Shown: positions 17,124 through 25,354, counted from the stretch's first letter. The stretch is DNA of 49,419 nucleotides from CAYOHP01 sp964403795 [NCBI: uncultured bacterium] (GCA_964403795.1 CAYOHP010000002.1:1-49419), one strand, 5' to 3'. Numbers and translations are program-made. The notes: generated by a model from the letters alone, not told the origin.

Positions 17124-18253
17124 TGCGCCTCCTTCGCTGCCGCCCTCACCGTGCTCCAGTCGAGGTCGAAGGTCAACCATGCAGGCGCCTTGCGTGAGGC
17201 GATCTCACGTTCCAGGTAGGCCACCCGCTCCTTGCCGCCGGGATGGGTCGAGAGCAGGGCCAACTTGGCCGCGAGGTCGCCCTCGATCTCCGCCAGGCGA
17301 CCGAAGAACACCGGCAGGCCCCGGGGATCGATCCGGGCCCGGTAGAGGAGGTCCAGGCCGCGCCGGTCGGCCTCGCGCTCCGCCTCCCGATCGTAGGACA
17401 GTTCGAGCAGACCGGTCGCCTTGGCCAGCACCACCTCGGACATGGTCTCGAGGTCCCCGAGGAGCATGGACACGAGCAGCCGCCACTTCAGGTGCTGGAA
17501 GATCCGGAGTAGCGAGTGGCGGAGCAGGACATGCTGGACCTCGTGGGCCAGCACCCCGGCGACCTCGCCCGGGTCCTCGGCCTTCTCGATCAGCCCGGTG
17601 AGGACCCGGATCTGGCCGCCGGGCAGGGCGAAGGCATTGACGGTGTCGTCCCGGAGCACCTCGACCTCGAAGACATAACCCTCGGCCTCGGGTCCCGCGG
17701 CCTCCACCAGCCGGGCCAGCATGGTGCGGATCGGCTCCACCACCCTGGGGTCCTTCACCGGTGTGCCCGAGGCCGAGAACGCCTGGCCGAGGGCGGCGCC
17801 GGCCTTGACCTCCCACGACCTCGGGATGACGCCGAGCGAGCGCTCCACCAGGAAATCGAGCACCCGGTTCGAGACCCAGAGCCCGAGCACGCAGGCAAGG
17901 GCCGCGGCCGCCACCAGGGTCCATCCTCCGAGCTGGCGACCCAGGCGACGGGTCTCGAGTCCGTCGAGGGTCTCGCGGATCGAGGCGATCCCCAGCCCGC
18001 GCAGGGCCGGCAGCAGCTCCCCCCGCTCGGCATAGAGGGTGCGACGGTCCGGTCCCGAGCCCCAGACCACCGTGAGCTTGGAGTCGCCGTCGCCGGCGAA
18101 GGAGAGGGTGGCCTCCCGGACGGGGATCCGCAGGGCATCCTCCCCCTCGCCCGCCACCAGCGTCCCGTCGGCTTCCACCCGGACCGGGACCACCCGGCCG
18201 GCGCCGTCGCCCGGGACGAAGAGTTTTCCGGTGAACGGCCCGCTCGTCGCCAT
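17120..18253 (-). CDS. M48-family membrane-associated zinc metalloprotease
   Basis: A 377-residue protein. An N-terminal domain of about 105 residues, unlike HtpX, is followed by one membrane helix (about 111-130, LVAAAALACVLGLWVSNRVL). The M48 catalytic domain has ALPGGQIRVLTGLIE, the zinc motif LAHEVQHVLLRHS (HEVQH around residue 237), LSYDREAEREADRRGLDLLY with the third ligand Glu, and LLSTHPGGKERVAYLE near the C-terminus. This arrangement resembles BepA/Oma1-type quality-control proteases more than secreted ones. It heads the operon with three AIM24 genes, all coupled by four-base overlaps. A TACACT -10-like element lies at 18276-18281. Confidence 0.9.
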   Translation of the reverse strand: MATSGPFTGKLFVPGDGAGRVVPVRVEADGTLVAGEGEDALRIPVREATLSFAGDGDSKLTVVWGSGPDRRTLYAERGELLPALRGLGIASIRETLDGLETRRLGRQLGGWTLVAAAALACVLGLWVSNRVLDFLVERSLGVIPRSWEVKAGAALGQAFSASGTPVKDPRVVEPIRTMLARLVEAAGPEAEGYVFEVEVLRDDTVNAFALPGGQIRVLTGLIEKAEDPGEVAGVLAHEVQHVLLRHSLLRIFQHLKWRLLVSMLLGDLETMSEVVLAKATGLLELSYDREAEREADRRGLDLLYRARIDPRGLPVFFGRLAEIEGDLAAKLALLSTHPGGKERVAYLEREIASRKAPAWLTFDLDWSTVRAAAKEAQ

Positions 18254-18275
18254 CGTCCGACGCTCCCCGGCGGCG

Positions 18276-18281
18276 AGTGTA
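18276..18281 (-). promoter_or_regulatory. candidate -10 element for the M48-AIM24 operon
   Basis: TACACT on the minus strand, 22 nt before the ATG at 18253 and downstream of the prepilin cluster's last stop at 18298. Confidence 0.4.
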
Positions 18282-18297
18282 CCCGAGCCGATCGAGG

Positions 18298-20496
18298 CTA
18301 TCCGGGAGACCCCGACCCCGGTTCTCCCCCGGCCCAGGCGAGCACCACTCCCTCGGCCTTGTCGCCCATCCCCAGCCGGGGAGGGCGGGTGCCGGCGAAC
18401 CCGTCCTCGGGAGGCGGCCGCCCCCCGGAGGTCGCCGCCAGGCTCTTCTCCAGGACCGCGATCCACCCGGAGGCCGGGGACTCCGACCGCAGGCGGTCGA
18501 TCACCAGCCTGGCCTCTTCCCGGCTGCCGAGCCGGAGCAGGACGCCGGCGAGGTCGGAGAGCAGCCGGGGCGAAGCCCGGGCATAGGCCGCAGCCACGAA
18601 GAGGTCGTCGGCGCCCTCCTCGAGCCGGCCGCTCACGGCCAGGATCCGGCCGCGCAAGGCGCGCGCCTGGCGATGCCCGGGAGCCGAGTGGAGCAACCGG
18701 TCCAGTTCCTCCAGGGACGCCTCGGGCACCCTGAGCGCCAGTTCCTCGGCCCGGAAGTAGACCGGGTCGACCCGCTTCCGGAGGCCCTCGCCCCCTCGCC
18801 GGGCCTCTTCCCTCATCTCTGCCTCCACCTCGGGCGCCGGTCGGATCCGGAGGCCCGAGACCAGCGGGCCGCCTTCCACCTTGATCCCGGAGACCAGCCC
18901 GGAGAGATCCGAGAGGCGGGACCGGCGGATCAGCGGATCCTCGAAGGGCTCCGAGGACGCCACCAGCGAGCGGGCGGCGGCGGCCTCCTCGATCGCCCGT
19001 CGGGTACCGGGACCGGCCTCGGGCGAAGGATCGAGACCGGGGAGCACCAGGATCTCCAGGCGCCCGACCCCCAACCGTCCACCGTCCGCGACCAGATAGA
19101 GGCGTTCCTCGGTGCGATGGAGCAGCCAGGTCCCGCCTGCGGGATCGCGGTACCGGCGACGTTCCAGCACCGGGTCGCCCTCCATGCGGAGATCCACCAC
19201 CGCGCCAGAGACCCGACGCGATGCCACCAGCAGGGCCGACTCCGAGGGCCGGACCAGGACGTACACCCCCTGGACGGGACCGTCTCCCTGCTCGTCCCGG
19301 AGATCCACCGCCTCGAGCCGGTACTGCCAGCTGCCCGCCGGGACCTTGGCACCGGGCGGGACCTCGAAGGAGGCGAGTCCCACCCGCGCCAGCAGCGCCT
19401 CGGCAGCCCGTCGGCGGGTGGCGGCACGCCCCACCGGCGCGTTCCCGGCCGGGGCTGCGAGCTCCCCGCCGGGACCGGCCAGACGACGCACCAGATCGGC
19501 CTCGCCCAGGCGACGCCCACCCCAGAACCCCCCGGAGGGATCCCCGGGCGAGGCCGCCAGTCCGGGATCGAAGCGGGCCGAGCGGGCCGCGTGCCGCACC
19601 AGCCGGAGCGGATCCTGGCGACCCTGGCTTCCCGGATCCCGACTCGGCCGCGGCCCTCCTCGCCTTCCCCTGCCGCGATCGGTTCCGGCAAGCGTCGCAC
19701 CGCTCCCCGAAGCACCGGCCCCCGTCCCTCCGGCGCCCTCCGGGCCCGGCTGGCCAGGCGTTCCGGGGTCCTCCCCGGTGGGTCCTCCGGCGGTCTTCTC
19801 CCGGCGCGACTCCGGATCCGTCGGGTCGCTCCCGGGATGCCCCGTCCCCGACCCGCCGCCTGGCAGCGGTGCCGATCCGGACTCGCCTCCGACCGGGCCC
19901 TGCCCCGCGACCGGCTCCCCGGCGGCTCCCGGCTCCTCCCCGACCCCAGCCGCACCCGATGCCTCGCCCGCGCCTCCCCAGGATTCGCTCCGGCCCCATC
20001 CGGGAACCCGGGCGGCCAGCTCGAACCCGGAGAGGTCGCCGCCTCCGCTCCCGGCTCCCCCTTGCCCGGGGAAGACCAGTCGCGAGTGCCCGACCTCCGC
20101 ATCCCGCTCGGCACGCGGCGGCCGCCACGAGACCCGGGACCGGACCAGCAAGGCCTCCACCGCCCCCGGCAGCCGCTGGACCGAGATCCGCCGCCGGTAG
20201 CCCCCCGTCCCCTCCCCGCTGCCCTCCAGGGTCGGGTCCGCCAGCTCCGAGACCTCCACCTCGGGCCGACCGGCGAGCAGGCTCTCGAGGTGCTCCCTGG
20301 GCATGCGGGCGAAGCGGTCGAGGACGTTGCGACTGCGCACGTCGGCGGCTTCCCTCTCGGCCGTCCGCACCCCCCGGGCGAAGCCCTGGCGGAGCAGGCC
20401 CCAGGTCCCGAGCAGAAGGGCACCGAGCAGGGCAGCCGAGAGCAGGAGCTCGGTGACGGAGATCCCGAATCGGGCCTGTCCACCGACCCGGGTCAC
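18298..20496 (-). CDS. large prepilin-like protein with long low-complexity linker
   Basis: A 732-residue protein. The N-terminus QARFGISVTELLLSAALLG has the prepilin peptidase signature (Gly, then hydrophobic residues with Glu at mature position 5) followed by a membrane helix. Residues about 25-150 are pseudopilin-like. A linker of about 140 residues (around 160-300), rich in Gly, Ser, Pro and Ala, separates this from a C-terminal region containing PGAKVPAGSWQYRLEAVDLR and LVASRRVSGAVVDLRMEG. Near the C-terminus come helical, TPR-like segments (HRQARALRGRILAVSGRLEE, LLSDLAGVLLRLGSREEARL). The GTG start at 20496 overlaps the upstream stop. It is the last gene of the prepilin cluster and is much larger than ordinary pseudopilins. 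The C-terminal function is not recognised. Confidence 0.78.
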   Translation of the reverse strand: MTRVGGQARFGISVTELLLSAALLGALLLGTWGLLRQGFARGVRTAEREAADVRSRNVLDRFARMPREHLESLLAGRPEVEVSELADPTLEGSGEGTGGYRRRISVQRLPGAVEALLVRSRVSWRPPRAERDAEVGHSRLVFPGQGGAGSGGGDLSGFELAARVPGWGRSESWGGAGEASGAAGVGEEPGAAGEPVAGQGPVGGESGSAPLPGGGSGTGHPGSDPTDPESRREKTAGGPTGEDPGTPGQPGPEGAGGTGAGASGSGATLAGTDRGRGRRGGPRPSRDPGSQGRQDPLRLVRHAARSARFDPGLAASPGDPSGGFWGGRRLGEADLVRRLAGPGGELAAPAGNAPVGRAATRRRAAEALLARVGLASFEVPPGAKVPAGSWQYRLEAVDLRDEQGDGPVQGVYVLVRPSESALLVASRRVSGAVVDLRMEGDPVLERRRYRDPAGGTWLLHRTEERLYLVADGGRLGVGRLEILVLPGLDPSPEAGPGTRRAIEEAAAARSLVASSEPFEDPLIRRSRLSDLSGLVSGIKVEGGPLVSGLRIRPAPEVEAEMREEARRGGEGLRKRVDPVYFRAEELALRVPEASLEELDRLLHSAPGHRQARALRGRILAVSGRLEEGADDLFVAAAYARASPRLLSDLAGVLLRLGSREEARLVIDRLRSESPASGWIAVLEKSLAATSGGRPPPEDGFAGTRPPRLGMGDKAEGVVLAWAGGEPGSGSPG

Positions 20497-21170
20497 GGCT
20501 CCCCGCCTTCCCCCGGAGGACCGAGCGTCCGGAAGATCGGCTGGTCGCGGGGTGGTGCCACCATCTGCACCAGGCCCGGCAGCAGGTCGCCGCCGGTCCC
20601 CAGGAAGTGCAGGAAGTTCGAGCTGGGCTGGGGCAGGTGCACCAGGCGGCGCACCGTGTGCTCCCCTCCCCGGAGCCCGGCGGCCTCGAAGCGGAACCGG
20701 AGGTCCACGAACCAGCCCAGACGTCGCTCCGCCAGGTCGGGGGGAACGAGTTCGGCCGACCAGCCCCGGAGCTCGATCTCGCGGAACACCTGTCCGTCCC
20801 GCACCGGATGGAAGGTCCCCGTCCCGCTGGCGGTCTCGACCAGGTCCCAGAGACGCGGCACGCCCACCACCGAGGCGCCGGAACCGAGCTCGGGATCGGG
20901 GCGGTAGAAGGCGATCCGGCGCCCCGCCTCGATCGCCAGCGGTGGCCTCGGGTCCCCGGGTACCTGGAGACACTGGACGAGGTCCTCCTCGAGGCGGTCC
21001 ACCAGCAGGATGGCGGCCTCCGGACCGCGCACCGCCGACACGCCCCGGGAGAAGAGACGCGACCCGGAGATCAGCACCCTCCAGGTCACCCCCAGGACCA
21101 GCACCCCGATCGAGAGCGCCACCAGCAGCTCGAGCAGGGTGATCCCGCGCCGCTTCCCGGCCGGCCTCAT
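20493..21170 (-). CDS. prepilin-type protein (PilW/GspJ-like)
   Basis: A 225-residue protein beginning MRPAGKRRGITLLELLVALS, a textbook type IV prepilin leader: basic residues, cleavage after Gly, Glu at mature position 5, then a hydrophobic helix. The remainder (LLVDRLEEDLVQCLQVPGD, RRIAFYRPDPELGSGA, RLVHLPQP) resembles minor pseudopilins of the PilW/GspJ type. The ATG at 21170 overlaps the stop of the upstream PilX-like gene, and its own stop overlaps the next prepilin start, so the three genes form one coupled unit. No assembly ATPase or secretin gene is in the window. Confidence 0.86.
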   Translation of the reverse strand: MRPAGKRRGITLLELLVALSIGVLVLGVTWRVLISGSRLFSRGVSAVRGPEAAILLVDRLEEDLVQCLQVPGDPRPPLAIEAGRRIAFYRPDPELGSGASVVGVPRLWDLVETASGTGTFHPVRDGQVFREIELRGWSAELVPPDLAERRLGWFVDLRFRFEAAGLRGGEHTVRRLVHLPQPSSNFLHFLGTGGDLLPGLVQMVAPPRDQPIFRTLGPPGEGGEP

Positions 21171-21910
21171 GGGTCCCCACCCGCCAGGGGGCGCTCGACC
21201 AGCCGGGCCACCTCGACCGGGTGGATGCGCAGCACCGAGGGGTGGCCGGATCCCGTCGCCTCCCCGAAACCCTGGGGGCAGGGGGAGAGGGACAGCAGGT
21301 ACTGGCGACGGGAGGTCACCCGGCGCGAGACCACCACCCGCGACACGGTGACCTCGCTCCTGGCCGAGAGTTCCAGGATCCCCAGCACCCGGGCCGTGGT
21401 CCAGCTCCCCATCAGCTCCCGCTCCTCGCGCTCGATCCGGAGCGGGCTGGCGCCGGTGCGGAGCAGGTCCCTCCAGGCTTCCAGGTAGCGCTCGCAGGAG
21501 AACTCCGGAGGTCGCCAGCCGCGCTCGGGCTCGACCCGCTGGACCCAGGCCCGGATCCGCGCCTCGACGATCCGCTCGCCGCTCGCCTCCCCGCCCTCCT
21601 CGGTGAGCATCGGCCGGTAGGCGAGCTCCAGCACCTGACCCGGCGCCAGCTCGCGGATCCGCCGCCCGAGCGAGTCGGCATCCTCGGCCGCCACCCCGTT
21701 GGCGAGCCCGTGGACCAGGTCGATGCCCTCGTCCACCGCCGAGGAAGCCTGCAACAGGCAGCGCCGTCCCACCTCGGCCAGGCGCACCCGGCGCTCGGCG
21801 CTGCCGGTCACGAACTGCTGGGCGATCCCCCAGACGAGCAGGATCACCGCCGCGGCCAACACCAGGATCAGACCGGAGAAGCCGGCGCGCCGCGTCCCGA
21901 GATCGCTCAT
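21167..21910 (-). CDS. PilX/GspK-like minor pilin protein
   Basis: A 247-residue protein with a short basic N-terminus and one membrane helix (FSGLILVLAAAVILLVWGIA). The leader RRAGFSGLIL is prepilin-like but lacks the usual Glu at mature position 5, as in GspK/PilX-type proteins. The rest is a soluble domain rich in Arg/Glu with no motif I recognise. Its position as first gene before two prepilin-type genes supports a role at the pilus or secretion pseudopilus tip. A TACCCT -10-like element lies 9 nt before the ATG, so the message is probably leaderless. Confidence 0.72.
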   Translation of the reverse strand: MSDLGTRRAGFSGLILVLAAAVILLVWGIAQQFVTGSAERRVRLAEVGRRCLLQASSAVDEGIDLVHGLANGVAAEDADSLGRRIRELAPGQVLELAYRPMLTEEGGEASGERIVEARIRAWVQRVEPERGWRPPEFSCERYLEAWRDLLRTGASPLRIEREERELMGSWTTARVLGILELSARSEVTVSRVVVSRRVTSRRQYLLSLSPCPQGFGEATGSGHPSVLRIHPVEVARLVERPLAGGDP

Positions 21911-21919
21911 GCACTGCAG

Positions 21920-21925
21920 AGGGTA
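21920..21925 (-). promoter_or_regulatory. candidate -10 element, leaderless prepilin operon
   Basis: TACCCT on the minus strand with only 9 nt to the ATG at 21910, leaving no room for a ribosome binding site; transcription would start at about the initiation codon. Confidence 0.5.
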
Positions 21926-21982
21926 GCCCGCCCGCGTCGTGCCCGGCCCCGCCCCTCGGTGTCGCCGGTCCCCGGCCCCGGC

Positions 21983-23674
21983 CTACTCGAGCCCCAGCCG
22001 GACCGCCCGCGCCTCGATCTCGGCCCCGGTGAAGGCGTCCTGGACGTCGGGATGCCGCAGCAGCAGGTCCCGCACCGTCTCCGGGGAGTGCCCCTCGGAG
22101 GCGAGCTCGGCGCGGTCGAGGAGCAGGTGGTAGGCCTCCATGTCGAGGACCGAACGCACCCCGTCCCGGTCCCCGGTCCGGTCCAGTTCCCCCCCCAGCC
22201 ATTCGAGCAGGTCGCGATGGATCCGCTTGGCGCCGTCGTCGGGAACGCAGCCATGGTCGGAGGTCAGGGCCGCCGCGAAGGCGCCCGCTCCGCACCGCTC
22301 GGCGAGCAGACGCTCGGCCGCGCCCAGGAACCGGTCGATCTCCCTCAAGCAGTCGAGGAATCCGGGCGGATCCCGGCCGTAGCGGTGCCCGAAGGAGTCG
22401 GTCGACTTCAGGTTCACCTGCACCAGGTCGGGCACGTCGTCGAGTCCGACGCCCTCCCGGATCATGGCCTCGAGCGTCAGGTCGGCCTGCCACCTTGCGA
22501 ACCATGGTGCGGTCCGCAGCTCCCGATAGGCCAGGGTGCCCGGCTGCTTGAGGCCCGGCTGCATCGGCGAGGCCCCGTGGCGCACCACCAGCGATTCCGC
22601 GCTCCGGGTCCGGAGCCACTCCGGCATGCGGTACAGGCGCTCGTCGGTGGCGACCTTGCCGGCCGAGTGGTCGAACCACCACACGAAGTCGGCATCGCCC
22701 CCGGGCCATGCGAGCCCATGTCCTCCCATGGCCACCGACGCGTACTCGGCCGAGACGTGGGAGAGGACGATCGCCCGGTTCCCGAGCTCGAGATCCATCC
22801 AGTCGCCGAGCGTCGGCACCCTCACCATCGAGGGGTCGACCTTCGACCGGCCTTCCCGGATCACCACCCGGAGCCGGGACCGGTCGGCGACCGGGATGAC
22901 GTTGTTGGCGATCCCGTGGCGACGAGGCCGCGTCCCGGTCCCCACCGTGGCGTGGGCCACCGCGGTCACCGCCGGCAGGTGCCCGAGCCGGACCGGGGAG
23001 AGATCGGCTCCCTGCCCTCGCCAACGCGCCAGGTTGGGGAGCTCGCCGCCGTACCGCTCCAGATCCTGGAACCCCACCTGGTCCATCATCACGACCAGCA
23101 CCGCCCGCAGCCGCGGTCGCTCCGCCTCGAGGAGTTCGACCCGGGCCCGCCCTTCGGCAGCAGGCAGGGGAGGGAGACCGAGGGCCGCGAGCAGGGTCGG
23201 GGCCACGTCGGCACCGTCGGCGCCCTCGATCCGGACCCGGCCCGGCCGGAACTGCCCGGGACCGTAGAATGCGAGCGGCACCAGGGTGTCGTAGTCCCAG
23301 GGCGAACCGTGGTTGTAGCGGACGTCCTCGGTGGTGAAGAAGATCCCGGGACGGGGCACGAACACCACATCGCCGGAACGCCCGGGCACCCAGGACCGGG
23401 CGTAGGCGTCGAGCACCCGGTCCCGGTCGTAGCGTCCCGCCGCCGCCAGGGCCCGAGGGCCGGGGGGATCCCGCCTCCCGCCCGCTCCGGCCACCACGCC
23501 CTCCACAACAGCGGCGCGGCCCGTGGCCAAAACGCCCTCGGCGGCGCCGACCTCCGGTGTCCACACCGGACCGAGGACCAGACCGAGCGCCAGGGCCAAG
23601 GTCGGGACCCGGGCAAGGTCGAGGATCGAGACCCTCGCCGGGATCCCCGGGCCCCCCCGCAGGGAGGGCTTCAG
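21983..23674 (-). CDS. alkaline phosphatase superfamily protein with circularly permuted segments
   Basis: An exported protein of about 564 residues. A hydrophobic signal-like stretch covers about 25-45. Residues about 89-176 contain WVPGRSGDVVFV, NHGSPWDYDTLVPLAFYGPG and DVAPTLLAALGLP, blocks that normally end PafA-type alkaline phosphatases. Only then come the blocks that normally start them: LVVMMDQVGFQD (metal Asp198) and HLPAVTAVAHATVGTG (nucleophile candidate Thr237), followed by STDSFGHRYG and LTSDHGC. All expected zinc ligands are present, including His122, but in permuted order. The start is uncertain: CTG at 23674 would overlap the upstream stop like its neighbours, and TTG at 23599 is the alternative. 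The likely substrate is a phosphomonoester or diester. Confidence 0.8.
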   Translation of the reverse strand: MKPSLRGGPGIPARVSILDLARVPTLALALGLVLGPVWTPEVGAAEGVLATGRAAVVEGVVAGAGGRRDPPGPRALAAAGRYDRDRVLDAYARSWVPGRSGDVVFVPRPGIFFTTEDVRYNHGSPWDYDTLVPLAFYGPGQFRPGRVRIEGADGADVAPTLLAALGLPPLPAAEGRARVELLEAERPRLRAVLVVMMDQVGFQDLERYGGELPNLARWRGQGADLSPVRLGHLPAVTAVAHATVGTGTRPRRHGIANNVIPVADRSRLRVVIREGRSKVDPSMVRVPTLGDWMDLELGNRAIVLSHVSAEYASVAMGGHGLAWPGGDADFVWWFDHSAGKVATDERLYRMPEWLRTRSAESLVVRHGASPMQPGLKQPGTLAYRELRTAPWFARWQADLTLEAMIREGVGLDDVPDLVQVNLKSTDSFGHRYGRDPPGFLDCLREIDRFLGAAERLLAERCGAGAFAAALTSDHGCVPDDGAKRIHRDLLEWLGGELDRTGDRDGVRSVLDMEAYHLLLDRAELASEGHSPETVRDLLLRHPDVQDAFTGAEIEARAVRLGLE

Positions 23675-25311
23675 TCCCCGCCGGACCGGTCGATCAGAGG
23701 ACAGGCGACCTTGTCGATCTTGGCGAGGTTCCACGTGGTGTCGTTCTCCGGGGTGTGGCAGACGGTACAGGTCTTCTCGGCCCGGGGGCCCACGTTGAAG
23801 ACCCCCTTGCGACCGTGCTGCGAACCCCTCCCGTGGCACTGCTCGCAGCTGACGTTCTTCAAGTGCTCGAGGACCTTGGCCGGTTCCTCGAACCCCGCCG
23901 GGTCCTTGTACCCGAGGGTGTGGCAGCCGATGCAATCGGCATTCTTCTCCTGCCCGACCTTGACCAGGGTGGAGAAGGCCTTGGCGTGGGTGGTCCCCTG
24001 CCAGAACTCGGTCTGCTTCACGTGGCAGGCCGAGCACACCTCGGGACCCCAGTAGGCGTCGGCCGCCGGGGGCGGCGGATCCCCCGGACCCGCGGCCCCG
24101 TGACCGTGGCCATCGTCCGGGCCATGACCGTGCCCGTCGCCCGGGCCATGGCCGTGCCCGTCGCCCTCCCCGTCGATCTCGAGGTCGTCCTCCATGGGCG
24201 GCAGGGCGGCGACCTTGTCCTTGTACTGCTGGACCATCTCCTCGACGGCCTGGTCGGCCATCAGCACCTGGGCCCTGAGCATCTCGATCCGGTTCTTGTA
24301 CTGGAGCCGGGGCAGCTTGGCCCCGGGCGCCGGGGGCGAGTCCGGGAGCAGCTCGGCCCCGGCCGTGGTGCCCGGGCGGTACCAGAGGTCGAGTCGCCCC
24401 ACCTTCTGGCCGCGCCGACCGGCCTGGACGATCGGGACGCCCTCGCTCATGACCGGTGCGATCAGCTCGTCCCCGGAATGCCCACCGAGCACCACGTCGA
24501 TCCCGGGGATCTCCCGGGCGATCCGGACCTCTTCGGTCTGACCGAGGTGCGAGACCAGGACGATCAGGTCCACCTGGTCGCGGTGCTCGGTCACGGCCTT
24601 GCGGACGATCGGATCCGGCGGGAGGATCTCGAGCTGCTCGCGCAGGTCGTTGCGCAGCGTGATCCCCTCGCCGATCACGCCCACGAAGGCGACCTTGAGG
24701 CCGCCGCGCTCGATCACCTTGGAGGCCGGGAACGGGAAGCGACCGGTCGCCTTCTCCCTCAGGTTGCCGCAGAGCAGGGCGATCGAGCTCCCTGCGTAGA
24801 CCTCCTCGAGGAAGGGCCACCCCAAGCCGAGGTCGAGCTCGCCGACCCCATGCACGTCGAGGCCGAGCTGCTCATGGACCTGGCGGAACAGCGTGGCCTT
24901 GAGCCGGAACTGCCGCTCCTCGCTCGGGGTCATCACCGGGCTCTTCAGGTGGGTGTCCCCGGTCTCGGCATAGAAGACCGGCACCCCGGACTCCCGCGAG
25001 AACTGCACCACCGTCGCCTTCCTGGACAGACCGCCCAGGGGATTGCGCACTCAGCCACATGGCTCGGTCTCTCCCACCAGGGTTCCGGAGTAGACCAGTG
25101 CCAGTCGCTTCACCCCCTCGGGGGCTTCCGGGCCGGGAAAGGCCTCAGGGAGCGTCCCGTAGAAGTCGGGAGGGAGGGAAGGCCCGACCATGGGCTGAGG
25201 GGGGGCAGCGGGCGCCGCGGGAGCCGGAGGCCCGGCCACCAGGAGGGCCAGCGGAGGTGCCAGCAACAGGGCGCAGAGGATCGGGAGGACTCGATCCGGG
25301 CGGGTCCGCAT
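23671..25311 (-). CDS. selenoprotein: UshA-like metallophosphoesterase with tetrahaem cytochrome domain (Sec at codon 87)
   Basis: A 546-residue product if the in-frame TGA at 25051-25053 is read as selenocysteine. A signal peptide (MRTRPDRVLPILCALLLAPP and onward) starts at ATG 25311 behind GAGGAGG. Residues 70-95 read LALVYSGTLVGETEPCG, U87, then VRNPLGGLSRKA; related proteins as I know them have EPCGC there. A calcineurin-like phosphoesterase region follows (residues about 88-320: GNLRE, VLVSHLG, VVLGGHSGD), then a Gly/His-rich linker. The C-terminal cytochrome c554-like part has four CxxCH haem sites (around 426, 460, 489 and 515). The stem-loop just after TGA (25021-25039) fits a bacterial SECIS. 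Read as two genes, the halves would each be an incomplete domain. Function is unknown, periplasmic, probably redox-linked. Confidence 0.85.
25021..25039 (-). promoter_or_regulatory. predicted bacterial SECIS element
   Basis: In the mRNA the 19 bases read CCUGGGCGGUCUGUCCAGG. They fold into a 7-bp stem (one G-U pair) closed by the loop GGUCU. The loop occupies nt 19-23 after the UGA. From memory, the E. coli fdhF SECIS has the same GGUCU loop at the same distance. The element also encodes PLGGLSR, part of the conserved protein motif. Confidence 0.85.
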
Positions 25312-25334
25312 GCCACTCACCTCCTCGGGTTCAC

Positions 25335-25354
25335 CGAGGTGAGTGTACACCTCG
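25335..25354. promoter_or_regulatory. promoter of the selenoprotein gene with symmetric flanks
   Basis: On the minus strand a TACACT -10-like hexamer (25342-25347) is flanked exactly by the 7-bp inverted repeat CGAGGTG / CACCTCG. Transcription would start about 25335, some 24 nt before the ATG at 25311. The symmetry suggests an operator, or it may be chance. Confidence 0.4.

Noticed and set aside
17120-20128. A 1002-residue minus-strand frame ending in the M48 protease
   Set aside because: The protease starts at ATG 18253; upstream residues are shadow translation of the large prepilin-like gene.
20493-23564. A 1023-residue open frame on the minus strand
   Set aside because: Only its last 225 codons (from ATG 21170) are coding; the rest is Arg/Gly/Pro-rich shadow of the PilX-like and phosphatase genes.
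25051-25350. The first 86-99 codons before the TGA as a separate short secreted protein, with the rest starting at GTG 25050
   Set aside because: Both parts keep one frame; the conserved EPCGx..NPLGGL motif straddles the TGA; the downstream part would lack a signal peptide although it carries periplasmic haem sites; and a SECIS-like hairpin is placed correctly.
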